Assembly: GCA_024704765.1 (NCBI GenBank)
Contig: JAKMXF010000044.1
Location: 1-64,000, forward strand
Origin: Oopsacas minuta
Lineage: Eukaryota; Porifera; Hexactinellida; Lyssacinosida; Leucopsacidae
DNA: 64,000 nucleotides
Direction: 5' to 3'
Shown here: positions 45,831 through 56,033 of the stretch, one piece after another
Layout of the letters: every line of letters starts with the position of its first letter
How positions within the stretch are numbered: the stretch's first letter is position 1
Made by a program: the position numbers and the translations under genes
Notes under the pieces: generated by a model
Told to the model about the DNA's origin: nothing
What the model saw: the letters and a program-made list of their open reading frames with translations, nothing else
Database searches by the model: none

Positions 45831-46135
45831 CACTCACTGTGAAATTTGAAAATTTAGTATCACCTTGATAATATTTACATTCACAATGGAATGTTGAATA
45901 AGGTGAGACTTGGTAAATACAGAATTATACCGGCCTAGTATAATTCTTTCCTGTATAGGCTGAGAACTTTTCAGCCAATCCTCGTATATCGGGTAAACGC
46001 GTTTTTGTTACAAATCTCCATGACCGAATCATCTCCATAAAATTTATACTAAAACTTTCCGTTACTAAGGTCAGACACCGGTATAATTGGGGTCAAATCC
46101 GCTTATCTAATGGAAAATTAGTAACTCTAGCAAGT

Positions 46136-46217
46136 AGAAATTTCACTAGGCGTAAAATTATGCTCTGCAGATGGGCAAATTTCTGCAGAGCATAATTTTA
46201 CGCCTAGTGAAATTTCT
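46136..46217. repeat. perfect 35-bp inverted repeat with 12-base loop
   Basis: Bases 46136-46170 are exactly repeated in inverse at 46183-46217, around the loop ATGGGCAAATTT. No mismatch is present, unlike all other hairpins in the window, so it is recent or conserved. The stem length is in the range of short hairpin RNAs, but no transcript signal is visible. Confidence 0.95.
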
Positions 46218-47600
46218 TTTCTATTTACTCGTGATAATTGTCAACATCGTTTCACGCAATGCTCCACATGATCAACAAATTTCGAAGTTTATATTTGTTG
46301 GGAATGGTTCCACTATATGTTTTTTAAATTCCTTTAGAGCTTCTACGACATATAAGCTAAGTTGTATAGTACGCGTCTAATGTATAATACGTTATATGTG
46401 ATCTTTGAAAGTATTATACGCCAAGCTTAATTTCGAGATATGAGATTTTGACATTGTTAGACATGTTAAGTCACAATATTCAAGTAATATATAATTTGGT
46501 AAATTATGCTGAGATTACCCATTAATTCGAGAACTACTGTTTTGATGCAAATTATTTTTCACAGAATCAGCCTAATAGAAGTTACGTCACCTAAATTTAG
46601 ATTGAACGCTTAATACGTATTATAAGTAATACGTCTTCATTGAAAGACGTATTAATCAACTTAACTTTCATGGATAAAGAAACGTTGTTATATAGGATAA
46701 TAAATATGAATTCTCTTGTTAATTCTGAACCGCTTAAAGGTACAAAATGTCTGAAATAATGTGTCCCAAATAGGCAGAGTTTGCTATAATTCATTTAGTC
46801 TGCTTACAATTCAGCTTATAAAGAGACAAATTGTTTTCCAGAGGCAGCCGAAATTTCGAGAGTTGACTGTATTTGAGGAATTTTATTGAGTATGTTATTA
46901 TTGTGAGTGAAACATTTTTCCTTCTCTTTTCGGTCCTAATGAATTCATTCGTATTTATTTTATCATTTGCAATCTACATTCTAATTCTATAGGTTCAATT
47001 GAAGCACAATCATAAATGATGCATTCCTCCCACCCCTAAATCGCGCATATGGTTGGATTTTATTTCGTCCATGCTATTGTGGTGCTGTTAAACATTTTCA
47101 TGTATTCGTGTGGAGTGAAATATACCCAAATTTTAATCCACATTTTCTTTATCCCCAAACTTTAATTTTCAATCATCAAAATATAATTTCAGTTATCCAA
47201 ATAATTTTACTTATTCGAACACCATATTTATAATTCAAAGACCACATATTCGGAATGATGTGCTGTCAACCAAGCCTGTTTCGTAAAATTGGGTTATAGT
47301 TGCGGATTGGGGCAGCACAGATGTAGATATTTAAGTGAGTTCGAAAGTGCTCTCTGTTGCTTATATACCATTCATTGTACAAGTTGTTAGGCCTTATTTA
47401 TATTTCAATTTTAACCAACTTAGAATTGTGCTCTTATATAGATACTAATAGCCTTCTCTATATAGAGCCTAACATCAGATGTACCTTGTGATAGTTGACG
47501 GAATTATTATGATAGTATACTGGATGGTTACAAATCGCACAAACAATACGTTTATGCCCACTGTCCAAGTATTAAAATGTGGATGAATTTATATACAGGA
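46218..47600. other. non-coding interval
   Basis: Only short ORFs without recognisable motifs are present. A small hairpin (GACGTATTA..TAATACGTATT.. region, about 46610-46655) is visible. No RNA gene or transposon could be supported. Confidence 0.4.
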
Positions 47601-47614
47601 TATAATATAATGGA

Positions 47615-48770
47615 GTCGTGTAGTAGTAGTAGTAGTCCTAGTTCGTTCAGACCACTGTCAACAGATGAAGTTGGGGAACTCATTAAGATTCTAGCTACTA
47701 AACATTGACCCTATACCAACATATCATGTAAAATAATCTGTTGAAGTACTCCTTCCAACTATTACGAGGATTATCAGCAGCCAGTAACTTCTGGAGTTTT
47801 TCCAAGTAACTTAAATCATGAAGTTATCACTCCTGTACTGAAAAAGGATAAGCTAGACCATGAACCCTTCAGAATTACAGGCCAGTATCTAATTTCCGTT
47901 TTTGAGTATGTTAATTGAACATACAGTGTCATCTCAACTTCAATCATCCTTTGATGCTAACAATGCTGGAAATTAATAATCAATTGGCCTATGGAACGAA
48001 CCACTCTACTGAAACAGCGCTGATTCGTGTGCAGTGTGATATATTATAATATATGCAATCAATGATAACAAAGAGGTGGTACTTGTAATTTGCCTCCCGC
48101 CTTTGGTACCATTAATCACAATATTCTTTTTAATCGGCTCAGAAGCCTATATGGGCTTGATGGTTTAGCACTAAAGTGATTTGCTTCTTAACTTTCATAC
48201 CGCCAACCATGTGTTGCTTTTGGCCACTAAGATCAGAAAATCATTTTCTTAGTTTTGGTTCAGTAGAGGGCCTCATCGAGAGTTAGGTAACCCGCTCACC
48301 CCAAGTATCCATAGATTAAATTCCGTTCACCCAGGTGTATCAAGAACATGGAGATATCATCTTGATAAAGGTCAGATTTCGCGCACCCTATAAAAAATTC
48401 TCAAAAGTTCGATAAAGGCTCATGTGAATACAAATATTTTTCTATCTCAAAAATTATATTTCCAAACTATGCTACAACAGAATGACTGGTGCATGCTTTC
48501 ATAGTTTCTCGCTTGGATTTTTGTAATTGTTTACCCTATGGCTTACAAGATACTGAAATCAGAAAACTCCAGCGAGTTCAAGATTCAGCTGCGCACTCGG
48601 TTACTAGTGCCAGAGGTACGTTTGTTAATATCAATCCAATCTTATGTAGTCTGCAATGGTTACCTATACGTGTGTGAAATATTTTACAATCCATCTGTTG
48701 GTATTTACATCTCGTGTTAAATACTTAAATTAACTAGACTTACTTGAGGCACTAAGCTGTTATGCAGAGA
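47615..48770 (+). pseudogene. non-LTR retrotransposon reverse transcriptase, decayed
   Basis: Beginning after a (AGT)n run at 47618, fragments follow the order of a CR1/Jockey-like reverse transcriptase: GVFPSNLNHEVITPVLKKDK (about 47790-47850), an EFR fragment of the NYRPVS motif, HSTETALI (about 48000-48030), and the C-terminal LMHAFIVSRLDFCNCLPYGL (48486-48545) with KLQRVQDSAAHSV and SLQWLPIRV. The FADD catalytic core was not found intact. Multiple frameshifts and stops make it inactive. It is probably 5' truncated, as such insertions usually are. It is the only retroelement I could recognise in the window. Confidence 0.75.
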
Positions 48771-48934
48771 TCTAGCAAGGGAAGTGCACTAGTATACATC
48801 TATATTATTTAATCTCAATTTGTTTCTGTGTGTTTGTCTTTCACCCCCCCATATAGAAAACTTATAGGTTCAGTTCATAAAGTCCAGAACCAAATCTTCC
48901 ATAACACAACAACAACAAAACAACATTGTACTGG

Positions 48935-49290
48935 TGAATCCGAATATGATTTTGTAACAACATGTTGTGAATATTTATTTACTTTACGTACATAAAGTAA
49001 AGAATTTTCAAAATTGTTGCAGAATCAGCTTTCAAAGGCTATACAGGGGTAATCGAGTATGCTGGGTCCAAATATGATATTGTAAAATCATATTGCTAAT
49101 ATTTGTATACTTTTCGGTACATAAATTAGACTAATTTCAAAAATGAGGTAGAATCATACTTTCAAAGGCTATAATTGGGAAATCGAATATGCTGAGACCA
49201 AATACGATTTCATAAATATTTATCTACTTTTAGGCACATAATGTAAGCATTTGAAATATTTTTGGGAGTATCATGTTTACTACGATTAAA
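48935..49290. repeat. degenerate tandem repeat, unit about 121 bp
   Basis: AATCGAGTATGCTG at 49052 and AATCGAATATGCTG at 49173 are 121 bp apart, and a weaker first unit begins near 48935 (GAATCCGAATATGATTTTG). Each unit also holds (A/G)GAATCA..TTTCAAAGGCTAT and TTT.GTACATAAA blocks. It is related to the array at 8.4-8.85 kb. Confidence 0.7.
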
Positions 49291-49520
49291 ATTATGAATT
49301 TATGCACTTTAGGGCCATAGGCCAGAGTACGGACACTAAGTGTTCGCAACTGTGTAGCACGAGCAAGCGAAAGCGTAGTTCACCTTGAAATAACAATCAT
49401 ATTTGAAAGTCGATTTATATGCAGATATTCGAAATAAGCATATAATTTCCTTTAATTATTGATAAGGGCGTTGATATTTAAAAATATGCATCTAAAACAG
49501 GGAGATGCAATAATGAATTA

Positions 49521-49669
49521 TAGTTGAACTCGGTTAAGACGTACAACATTAAACCCCAAAAATTATTATCTTTTCTTGTAAGACTCTATCGATTCGGATA
49601 AGACCTACACTCGTTAGTATGTACTAATCTAGGTTTCCCTATCGCGTAAGAATTATCCGAGTTCTACTA
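49521..49669. mobile_element. mariner/pogo-type MITE, 149 bp
   Basis: TAGTTGAACTCGGTTAAGAC faces, inverted, TAGTAGAACTCGGATAATTC. TA flanks both ends (49519-49520 and 49670-49671). No coding capacity. The GAACTCGG(T/A)TAA terminus differs from the larger mariner elements here. Confidence 0.75.
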
Positions 49670-49671
49670 TA

Positions 49672-51345
49672 TAACTCATTGTATGAGTCATTAGTTCGTT
49701 ACACTGTGGAAGAAATATATTTGAAATTATTTTCGTATTCATACTTTTTAATATCGGAAATATGAATTTAAGTAACAATTTGTATTTGTAATTATGTGCA
49801 AATGTATCTGTAGACGAAATACTGCATAGTTGTTAAGAAAACCAATTTCTGAAAAATAGATAAAAAACTTGGGAGGACTGTTCCTCCTGCTCCCCGTTAA
49901 TGACACCTAAAATTTATAGGGGACACATAACCACGTTTGTAAAATATTCTCCACAACAACGAAGGAATGTTGGACATTCACTTTCCAAATGTTCGGAATA
50001 TTGTCAGTTGACACATCACCTTTCTAAAAGATTGATGCTGAGTACGAATCTGATGGTCAAAATTGATTCCAAGAGAATTGAAAACGTTGTCGCCAGCCGC
50101 ATTTGAATAGAATTTTTGAAAGTCAATACGCCATATTTTATCTTGGGGACACTGATTTTGGATTCAGCAGCTTCAAATTACCCAAAATCACTTGTCGCTA
50201 AAAATTAGCAACAAATTCCTTAGCACATCTAAATTTCAAGAAATGGATCCAGAATATCTATGACAATCTTGAATTGCCTGTTGTTGAAATCATGGGTTCG
50301 GATGAAGTTCAAGTCTTGAATCACAGCTGACATGATATCTTCAAACCTAATTACAGGGCATATTGGTGAATAATGAGGTGATACCTGATTGTTTCATCTG
50401 ATTCAAAAGCCGAAACTCCATCCATGCCAATTTAACTTATTCTCGAGCATGCCAAGTCAGTTTATGTACTGCTCCTATACTGGTGCCAATCATTGTAGGG
50501 CACCATAAGTAGTTATCCACTAGGTTCACTAACGTTCCACCTAATCCTATGTTTTCAAATCTATAGACTATTTCTGTTGCAATGTCCGCTCCGGTTGTGG
50601 TACTCATCATCGAGCCCATTTCTACCAATTCCTATGTAATTGCCAAGTTAGGTTTACTCGAAGAACAAAGATGAAAAACTGTGATATATCGGAAACATAT
50701 ATACATTCATCAAGTTCATGAGAAAATACTCGAAATTCTTGATAACAATTTTCAGGTGTTCTCTACTATCATCTCCATATCAACAGTTCACCTAGTGAAG
50801 TTTGGCGAGACAACTAACTTTTCCTTAAGGCCAAGTTCCACTGTACATGTCCAGCGTACATTTATTTGACAAATTCGCAATCTGAAAATGGTTTGCATGT
50901 TTCAACGATCTTCGGTGATATAATGTAGCTAGAGGGCAAAGCTTATTATTTATCAATTAAATACATAATAAGTGAATCTTGTTGACGTTTCAGTCCGTTA
51001 ATTAATTTGTTGAGTCTTTGTTTCCTGGCTTCTTCATGAAGTTTTTCAATATAATTTTTCTGCATTGTATCGTACACAGGGTAGTAGGAACCCCATGAAA
51101 AGTGGGGTGGATATACTGACTCATGGCCCTTCTAACTAACACTATTTCTTCCGAAAAGTGGGGCTTTTGACACCCCTGATCATATTGTCTGGATACGTTA
51201 CTCACTGTTAATGCATTTACCCTTTGAATAAGAGTGAAAAGAATCAGTTATCCTTTCTATTCTATGAAAAATACAATAATATGCACTCTTGTGTAAATAA
51301 CCAGCATTCATCTGTAACTAGTGAACATAATTCTAACACAAATTA
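49672..51345. other. non-coding interval
   Basis: No supported gene. GGATTCAGCAGC at 50160 is one more copy of the repeat motif seen at 8.6-8.8 kb. A - strand ORF (50437-50628) containing GGTLVNLVDNYLWCPTM has a protein-like look but I do not recognise it. Confidence 0.4.
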
Positions 51346-51723
51346 CACAGGTCAACAAAATTTAACTTCATTGTCTTATCAAGTATTAGATTGACATTTT
51401 CTAAGCTAGTTTTTTACGCTGAATTCAAATCTGCTTTCAGATTCTTTCCAGCACGTCCAGTTTTTTTCCATCTACAAGTCAACGATTTTTATGTATTTCC
51501 TAAATTTTTCCAGTTATTTTATGGTAGTGGCTGTCTTTTTGTCTTCTTACATGATAGCCATCTGAAATAAATCAAAGTTTCGATGTTTTAGATTAATGCC
51601 AAGATAATATCAGTTATTATCCTAGCTCTTGCACATAATTATTCACATTCATGCATGTATCAACTACTCACAAACTAAGGGGAAATACATATCCATCTAG
51701 AAGTATAAAGGTAGCTAACTAAA

Positions 51724-52895
51724 TTAAAAGTGTTGAGAGTACGACTTCCTTTTATATATCTTGTTGGGATTATCTCTGAAGAGCCTCCAACGGTAATCGG
51801 ACATCATGCCTCATTCCAGAAACCTTGGTATCGGGTTTCCATCTCCTGTATGTCTTGGTGGAATCTCTTACCCTGTTCATCACTTACAGCACCAAGGTTC
51901 TCAGGAAAAATCAAGGTGAGAGTACAAGAAGTGAAGTTTCAGCGACATGCGACAGCCCATCTTCTCGTATGCGTTAAGCAAGGATTCCACTCCTTCTCTG
52001 TAGTTGGACGACTTCTTGTTGCCCAAAAAGTTTTCACAAAACTATTTGAAAGAATTTCAAGCACTCATTTCTAATTCGGATAATGTCTTCTCGAAATCTG
52101 GATCTCTGAATACTTGTCTGATTTGTGGTCCTCATGTACTCCCTCTTTTAACATTGCCTCGCTTAGTTTCGGAAATTTGCCTACCAAATGCAGAAATCCT
52201 GCTGAATTTGTTTTGCCCATTGTTTTAACGAATGTTTTCATTAATCCAAGTTTAATATGAAGTGGGGGTGAGAAAACTTTGTTTGGATCTACCAATGGCG
52301 AATTCTGTAAATTGGTTTTCCCCACTTCATAGGTTCTCTTCGGCCAATTACATTTTTTATAATGTTCACCAGTTGCTCGGCTGTCCCATAGACATAGGAA
52401 ACAACAATACTTTGTAAAACCTTGTTGCAAGCCCATCAATAGCCCGATTATCTTAAGATCACCGCAGATATTCCATATATGTGTTCTATACTGTATTGTC
52501 TCCAAAACTTCCTGCAAATTGACGAAGGTTTCTTTGAGATAGACGGAGTGAGCAATTGGAACGCCAGGCTTTAGATTTCCGTTGTGCAACAGAACAGCTT
52601 TCAAACTGCTTTTGACGAGTCGATGAAAAGGCGCCAATCAGAGGAAGAATGTTCTTGTAATAGGTTTGCATAGAGTCCTTCGATATCATTACAATAGCAC
52701 AGTGGACCATCAGTGGTGTAGTATTGAGTGAGATCGAAATTTCGCTTGCGATAGTGGGATACTAGGACATCTTTGTCGAGTAGGTTTTTTCTGTTTGTGC
52801 CTGGATGCAAGGAGTTCAGCCTTGTCTTTAGATAAGTCTAGATCCCTGACCAGGTCATTCAATTCTCCCTGTGTAAATGTTCGTGGCTCTAGTAA
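51724..52895 (-). pseudogene. CACTA-type transposase, C-terminal half (outer copy)
   Basis: Reading from 52895: ELNDLVRDLDLSKDKAELLASR, then LFIDSSKAVLKAVLLHNGN spread over two frames, ICGDLKIIGLLMGLQQGFTK, FLCLWDSR, SPPLHIKLGLMKTFVKTMG and, after a shift, the block with GAVSDEQG and RFHQDI, finishing RKSYSQHF and a stop at 51724-51726. All three candidate catalytic acid positions survive. Breaks include frameshifts near 52610 and 52075 and a stop near 51810. This half joins the N-terminal half at 55521-56009. Confidence 0.75.
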
Positions 52896-53431
52896 CACTA
52901 CGTAACAAATTTTTATGAAATCTTTGTTTGGCTTGATATTTTGATTGTTTATGGATAATTTTGAGGCTCTGATTCCGAAAATGCAAATTAGTTTTTTTCT
53001 ATCATCGATCGTTAACTTTCAGGAAGCCTATTTATATGAGCAGATTACACGCTTAGCCAACCCAGCAAAAACGTACGTCACAATCAAAATCTTTTGTGCT
53101 ATAACAATAAAGATAACAAACATTTTGCACTCCCTTCACTGTCTCTTGTTTTTTTTACGCTCTGGGAGACACTTAAAGTGTCTGCGAATGCACAGCTTAA
53201 ACAGCATCAGAATTCCAGGCTGGGGTAGGATTGCAAAACTTAGAAATTTCGTTCTTGTGTATAGTTTATTTGCTATCCAGTGCCTTCACTTGGAAAGTAT
53301 TTACTTATATTAATACTATAAGCTACCAGCAGCTTGTATAAGCATAAGTTTAACTGCCTTTAGCAGAGAGGCAGAAATAACTTGCTGGTTGTTCTTACGT
53401 TAAGTTAGTGTTTTCAAATTTAGAAATTGCA

Positions 53432-55150
53432 ATGGCTAGTAGACAATGCAAGAATTGACCTGACTCATTTTGCTAGGTTTGTGGAAATTATGTTGGTGAC
53501 AAACATGTTTCAAATAAAATATCAAAAAGAAGCTAAGTATTGGGAAGCGTATAGACTGTATTTTGGGATGTCCATTGGGGATCAGGAAAAGGCCTGGGCC
53601 CCACATGTGATTTATGGCAGCTGTCGATCTAATCTTGAAGCTTGGTTGGGGGGTTCCGCTAGAGTTATGCCATTTGCTATTCCAAGAGTTTGGAGAGAGC
53701 CACAAAACCATCATGATGATTGTTACTTTGTGTGGTAATTATTGCTAAGTACCGCAAGGTTAAGGGAAGAAGAGCACTGACTTATCCAAGTGTACCTTCA
53801 TCCATTGCACCTGTTCCTCATAGTGAAACTTTACCAGTTCCAAAACCACCAGCAAATGTAAGTAGTTTTATGTTTTATAATATAAGGCTACGCTAGCTTA
53901 TATGCTGTAAGGGTGACCCACAATCTGCATCTTATGTTTTATTCTTGTCATTTTAGTTGGAGTTTAATACTGAATGTGAAGACTCGATATCAAGTGAAAC
54001 TTCGGATGCTGAGGAGGAGTATCTCCAATCAACAAGTGCAGATCGTCATTATCCTTCTAAGAGAGAATTAGATGACTTAATACGAGATCTGCAACTAACT
54101 AAATCTGCAGCAGAGCTATTGAGGTCAAGATTAAGCGAGTGGAATTTGCTGCGTGATGATTGCAAAATAGCTGCTTACAGGAAGAGGCACTTGTACTAAT
54201 CTGTTTACTTTGATGTAATACAGGATCTGTGCTATTGCAAAGATGTGAATGGTTTGTTTGATGCTGTTGGAATTGAACATGACCCTTCTCAGTGGCGACT
54301 TTTTATTGACAGTTCCACCAAAAGTCTTAAAGGAGTTTTACTTCATAATGGGAACAAGTATCCGTCAATTCCACTTGCTTATTCAATACAAATGAAAGAA
54401 GACTATGAAAATGTCAAGCCAACTACTGCTTAAAAAAACTATGCTGAATTTAACTGGCAGCTATGTGGTGATTTTAAGATGTTGGGATTTTTGTTGGGAC
54501 TGCAGCGTGGTTACACCAAATACTCATGTTTTCTTTGTTTGTGGAACGGCAGTGCTGATGGAGAGCACTGCAAGAAGATTCAATGGCCGCCAAGAAAAGA
54601 ATTAATGCCAGGAAAGTACAATGTCATCAAAGAGCCACTTGTAAGCCGGGAAAAAGTTTTACTACCACCTCTTCATATAACACTAGATTTAGTAAAGCAA
54701 TTTGCTAAAGCTTTGGATTTGAAGGAGAAGCTTTTCAAGAAATCCATGCAATGTTTCCAAAATTATCAGATGCTAAACTAAAGGGAGGAATATTTGTCGG
54801 CCCCCAAATAACCACCATGTTAAAGTCAAGACCCTGGAGGATAAAATGACCGAAACAGAAAGAAAAGCATGGCAGGCATTTCGAGATGTAGTTAATGGCT
54901 TGTTAGGAAATAACAAAGATCCTAATTATGAAGAGATAGTGAATACTCTGATCACAAGCTACCAAAAGATGGGATGTTGCATGTCGTTGAAACTTCATTT
55001 TCTATGCTCTCATCTTGACTTCTTTCAAGAAAATTTGGGGGATTTCAGCGAGGAACATGACGAGAGATTTGACCAAGATATTCAGCTAATGGAAAAACGG
55101 TATCAGGGTCGCTGGGACAGCGCAATGATGGCGATTACATGTGGTTTTGA
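53432..55150 (+). pseudogene. CACTA-type transposase of the nested element
   Basis: The ATG at 53432 (MASRQCKN, stop) begins the Cys/His N-terminal domain, which has two stops and a frameshift before GDQEKAWAPHV and MPFAIPRVWREPQNH. A 99-bp GT-AG interval splits the acidic linker at 53858-53956. Then ELDDLIRDLQLTKSAAELL, RLFIDSSTKSLKGVLLHNG, LCGDFKMLGFLLGLQRGYTK, CFLCLW, PPLHITLDLVKQFAKAL and MGCCMSLKLHFLCSHLDFF follow. The third acid block reads DFSEEHDERFDQDI instead of VSDEQGERFHQDI, so the Gln-Gly before Glu is changed. Several stops and shifts occur, including near 54430 and 54750. Diverged from the two other copies. Confidence 0.75.
53858..53956 (+). other. candidate intron, 99 bp, GT-AG
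   Basis: GTAAGTAG follows the codons for KPPAN, and TTGTCATTTTAG precedes LEFNTECEDS. Removing it keeps the reading frame, and both splice sites are good. The copy at 6.0-7.7 kb has continuous coding sequence here. Confidence 0.65.
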
Positions 55151-55520
55151 TAAGGGAAGACATTTCTGGTCACAAAAGAAAAGCTCGTTCAACAGTTCAT
55201 TTTTGAAGTATTTTAACTCTCTAACATGAGTGCGTTTTGTTTTCTTTAGGACTTGTAATCAGCAATGTACTGTTTGGTAGTGATTTTCATGTTCAAATTA
55301 ACTTATCAACACATCACTACGTGTTTAAATCTATCACAAGAGCTGTAGGTAAATTTGCATATAATGAACAACACAACTTGTTCGGAAAAAGCAAAAAGTG
55401 TAAATACGTCAAAAAGCATTGATGATATGGAAAAACTAACACGATTTTTGAATTCAGCGACCCAAAAAACATAAGGGGACAACAAAAATTGAAGCTAAAC
55501 AAAAATTGTGTTATGTAGTG

Positions 55521-56009
55521 TAATTCATCTTCCGGGACATAATTAGCATCTGTAGAATCTGCATGAACATCTTCCACCATATCAGACCCGATTTTCATTG
55601 CTGTGGCTTGGGAATTGGGATTGGTAATGAGATGTCGTGTGGAATTGGCCTGCGAACAGATCCAAGTCTGGGTAAACAAGAGCGTGCTTATTCTTGGCTG
55701 AGAATCCTGTAATGTCGATAAGGCAAAAGTAACAATCATCAAGGTGATTTTTCTGTTCCCTCCAGACCATGGGTATTGCAAATGGCATTGAAACTTTCCT
55801 TTTGTTCAACCAATCACGTAGTCCACTTGAACAAGAAGTGCATATAACATGTGGTGCCCACGACTTGTCTTGGTCACCAAGTGGACATTCGAAGTACAAT
55901 TGTATATGTTCTTTATATGATTTGTGATTGGTCGTCTTTGTGATTTTACGCAAAAAAGACCACAAACGTAATAGAAATTGTCGGGATGAGTTCTACAATT
56001 ACGATGCAT
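55521..56009 (-). pseudogene. CACTA-type transposase, N-terminal half (outer copy)
   Basis: The start at 56009 gives MHRNCRTHPDNFYYVCG, the same Cys-His-Pro cluster as the 6.0 kb copy. A frameshift near 55910 leads to GDQDKSWAPHVICTSC, MPFAIPMVWREQKNHLDD and CYFCLIDITGFSAKN. The acidic linker (VEDVHADSTDANYVPEDE) runs to the insertion point at 55521. The C-terminal half continues at 52895. Confidence 0.78.
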
Positions 56010-56033
56010 GTTTATAATTTGATTTGCTTGAAT

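Larger units (their letters stand above)
44322..45984 (-). mobile_element. mariner transposon carrying an inserted MITE
   Basis: Terminal repeats CGAGTATTGGCTGAGAGGTTCTC (from 44322) and, inward from 45984, CGAGGATTGGCTGAAAAGTTCTC. TA occurs at 44320-44321 and 45985-45986. The length of 1663 bp falls to about 1253 bp after subtracting the MITE at 44473-44874 and its duplication, a normal mariner size. Confidence 0.9.
52896..55520 (+). mobile_element. third CACTA-type element, nested, 2625 bp, TSD TAA
   Basis: The left end CACTACGTAACAAATTTTT and the inverted right end CACTACATAACACAATTTTT match at 17 of 19 aligned bases. TAA flanks both (52893-52895 and 55521-55523). Removing the element rejoins the - strand protein of the outer copy at its acidic linker (VPEDELHYITQ with LLEPRTFTQGELNDL on the other side), which confirms it as an insertion. 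Confidence 0.88.
51346..56033 (-). mobile_element. second CACTA-type element, split by a third copy
   Basis: A candidate left end, CACAGGTCAACAAAATTT at 51346, preceded by TTA, resembles the ends of the related element at 5.6 kb. The - strand gene runs from 56009 down to 51724 but is interrupted between 55520 and 52896 by a complete element of opposite orientation. The right end of this outer copy was not found; 56033 is only the limit of recognised sequence. Confidence 0.6.

Noticed and set aside
50437-50628. - strand ORF containing GGTLVNLVDNYLWCPTM
   Set aside because: Protein-like in appearance but I cannot name a family or find neighbours that extend it, so it is not called as a gene.
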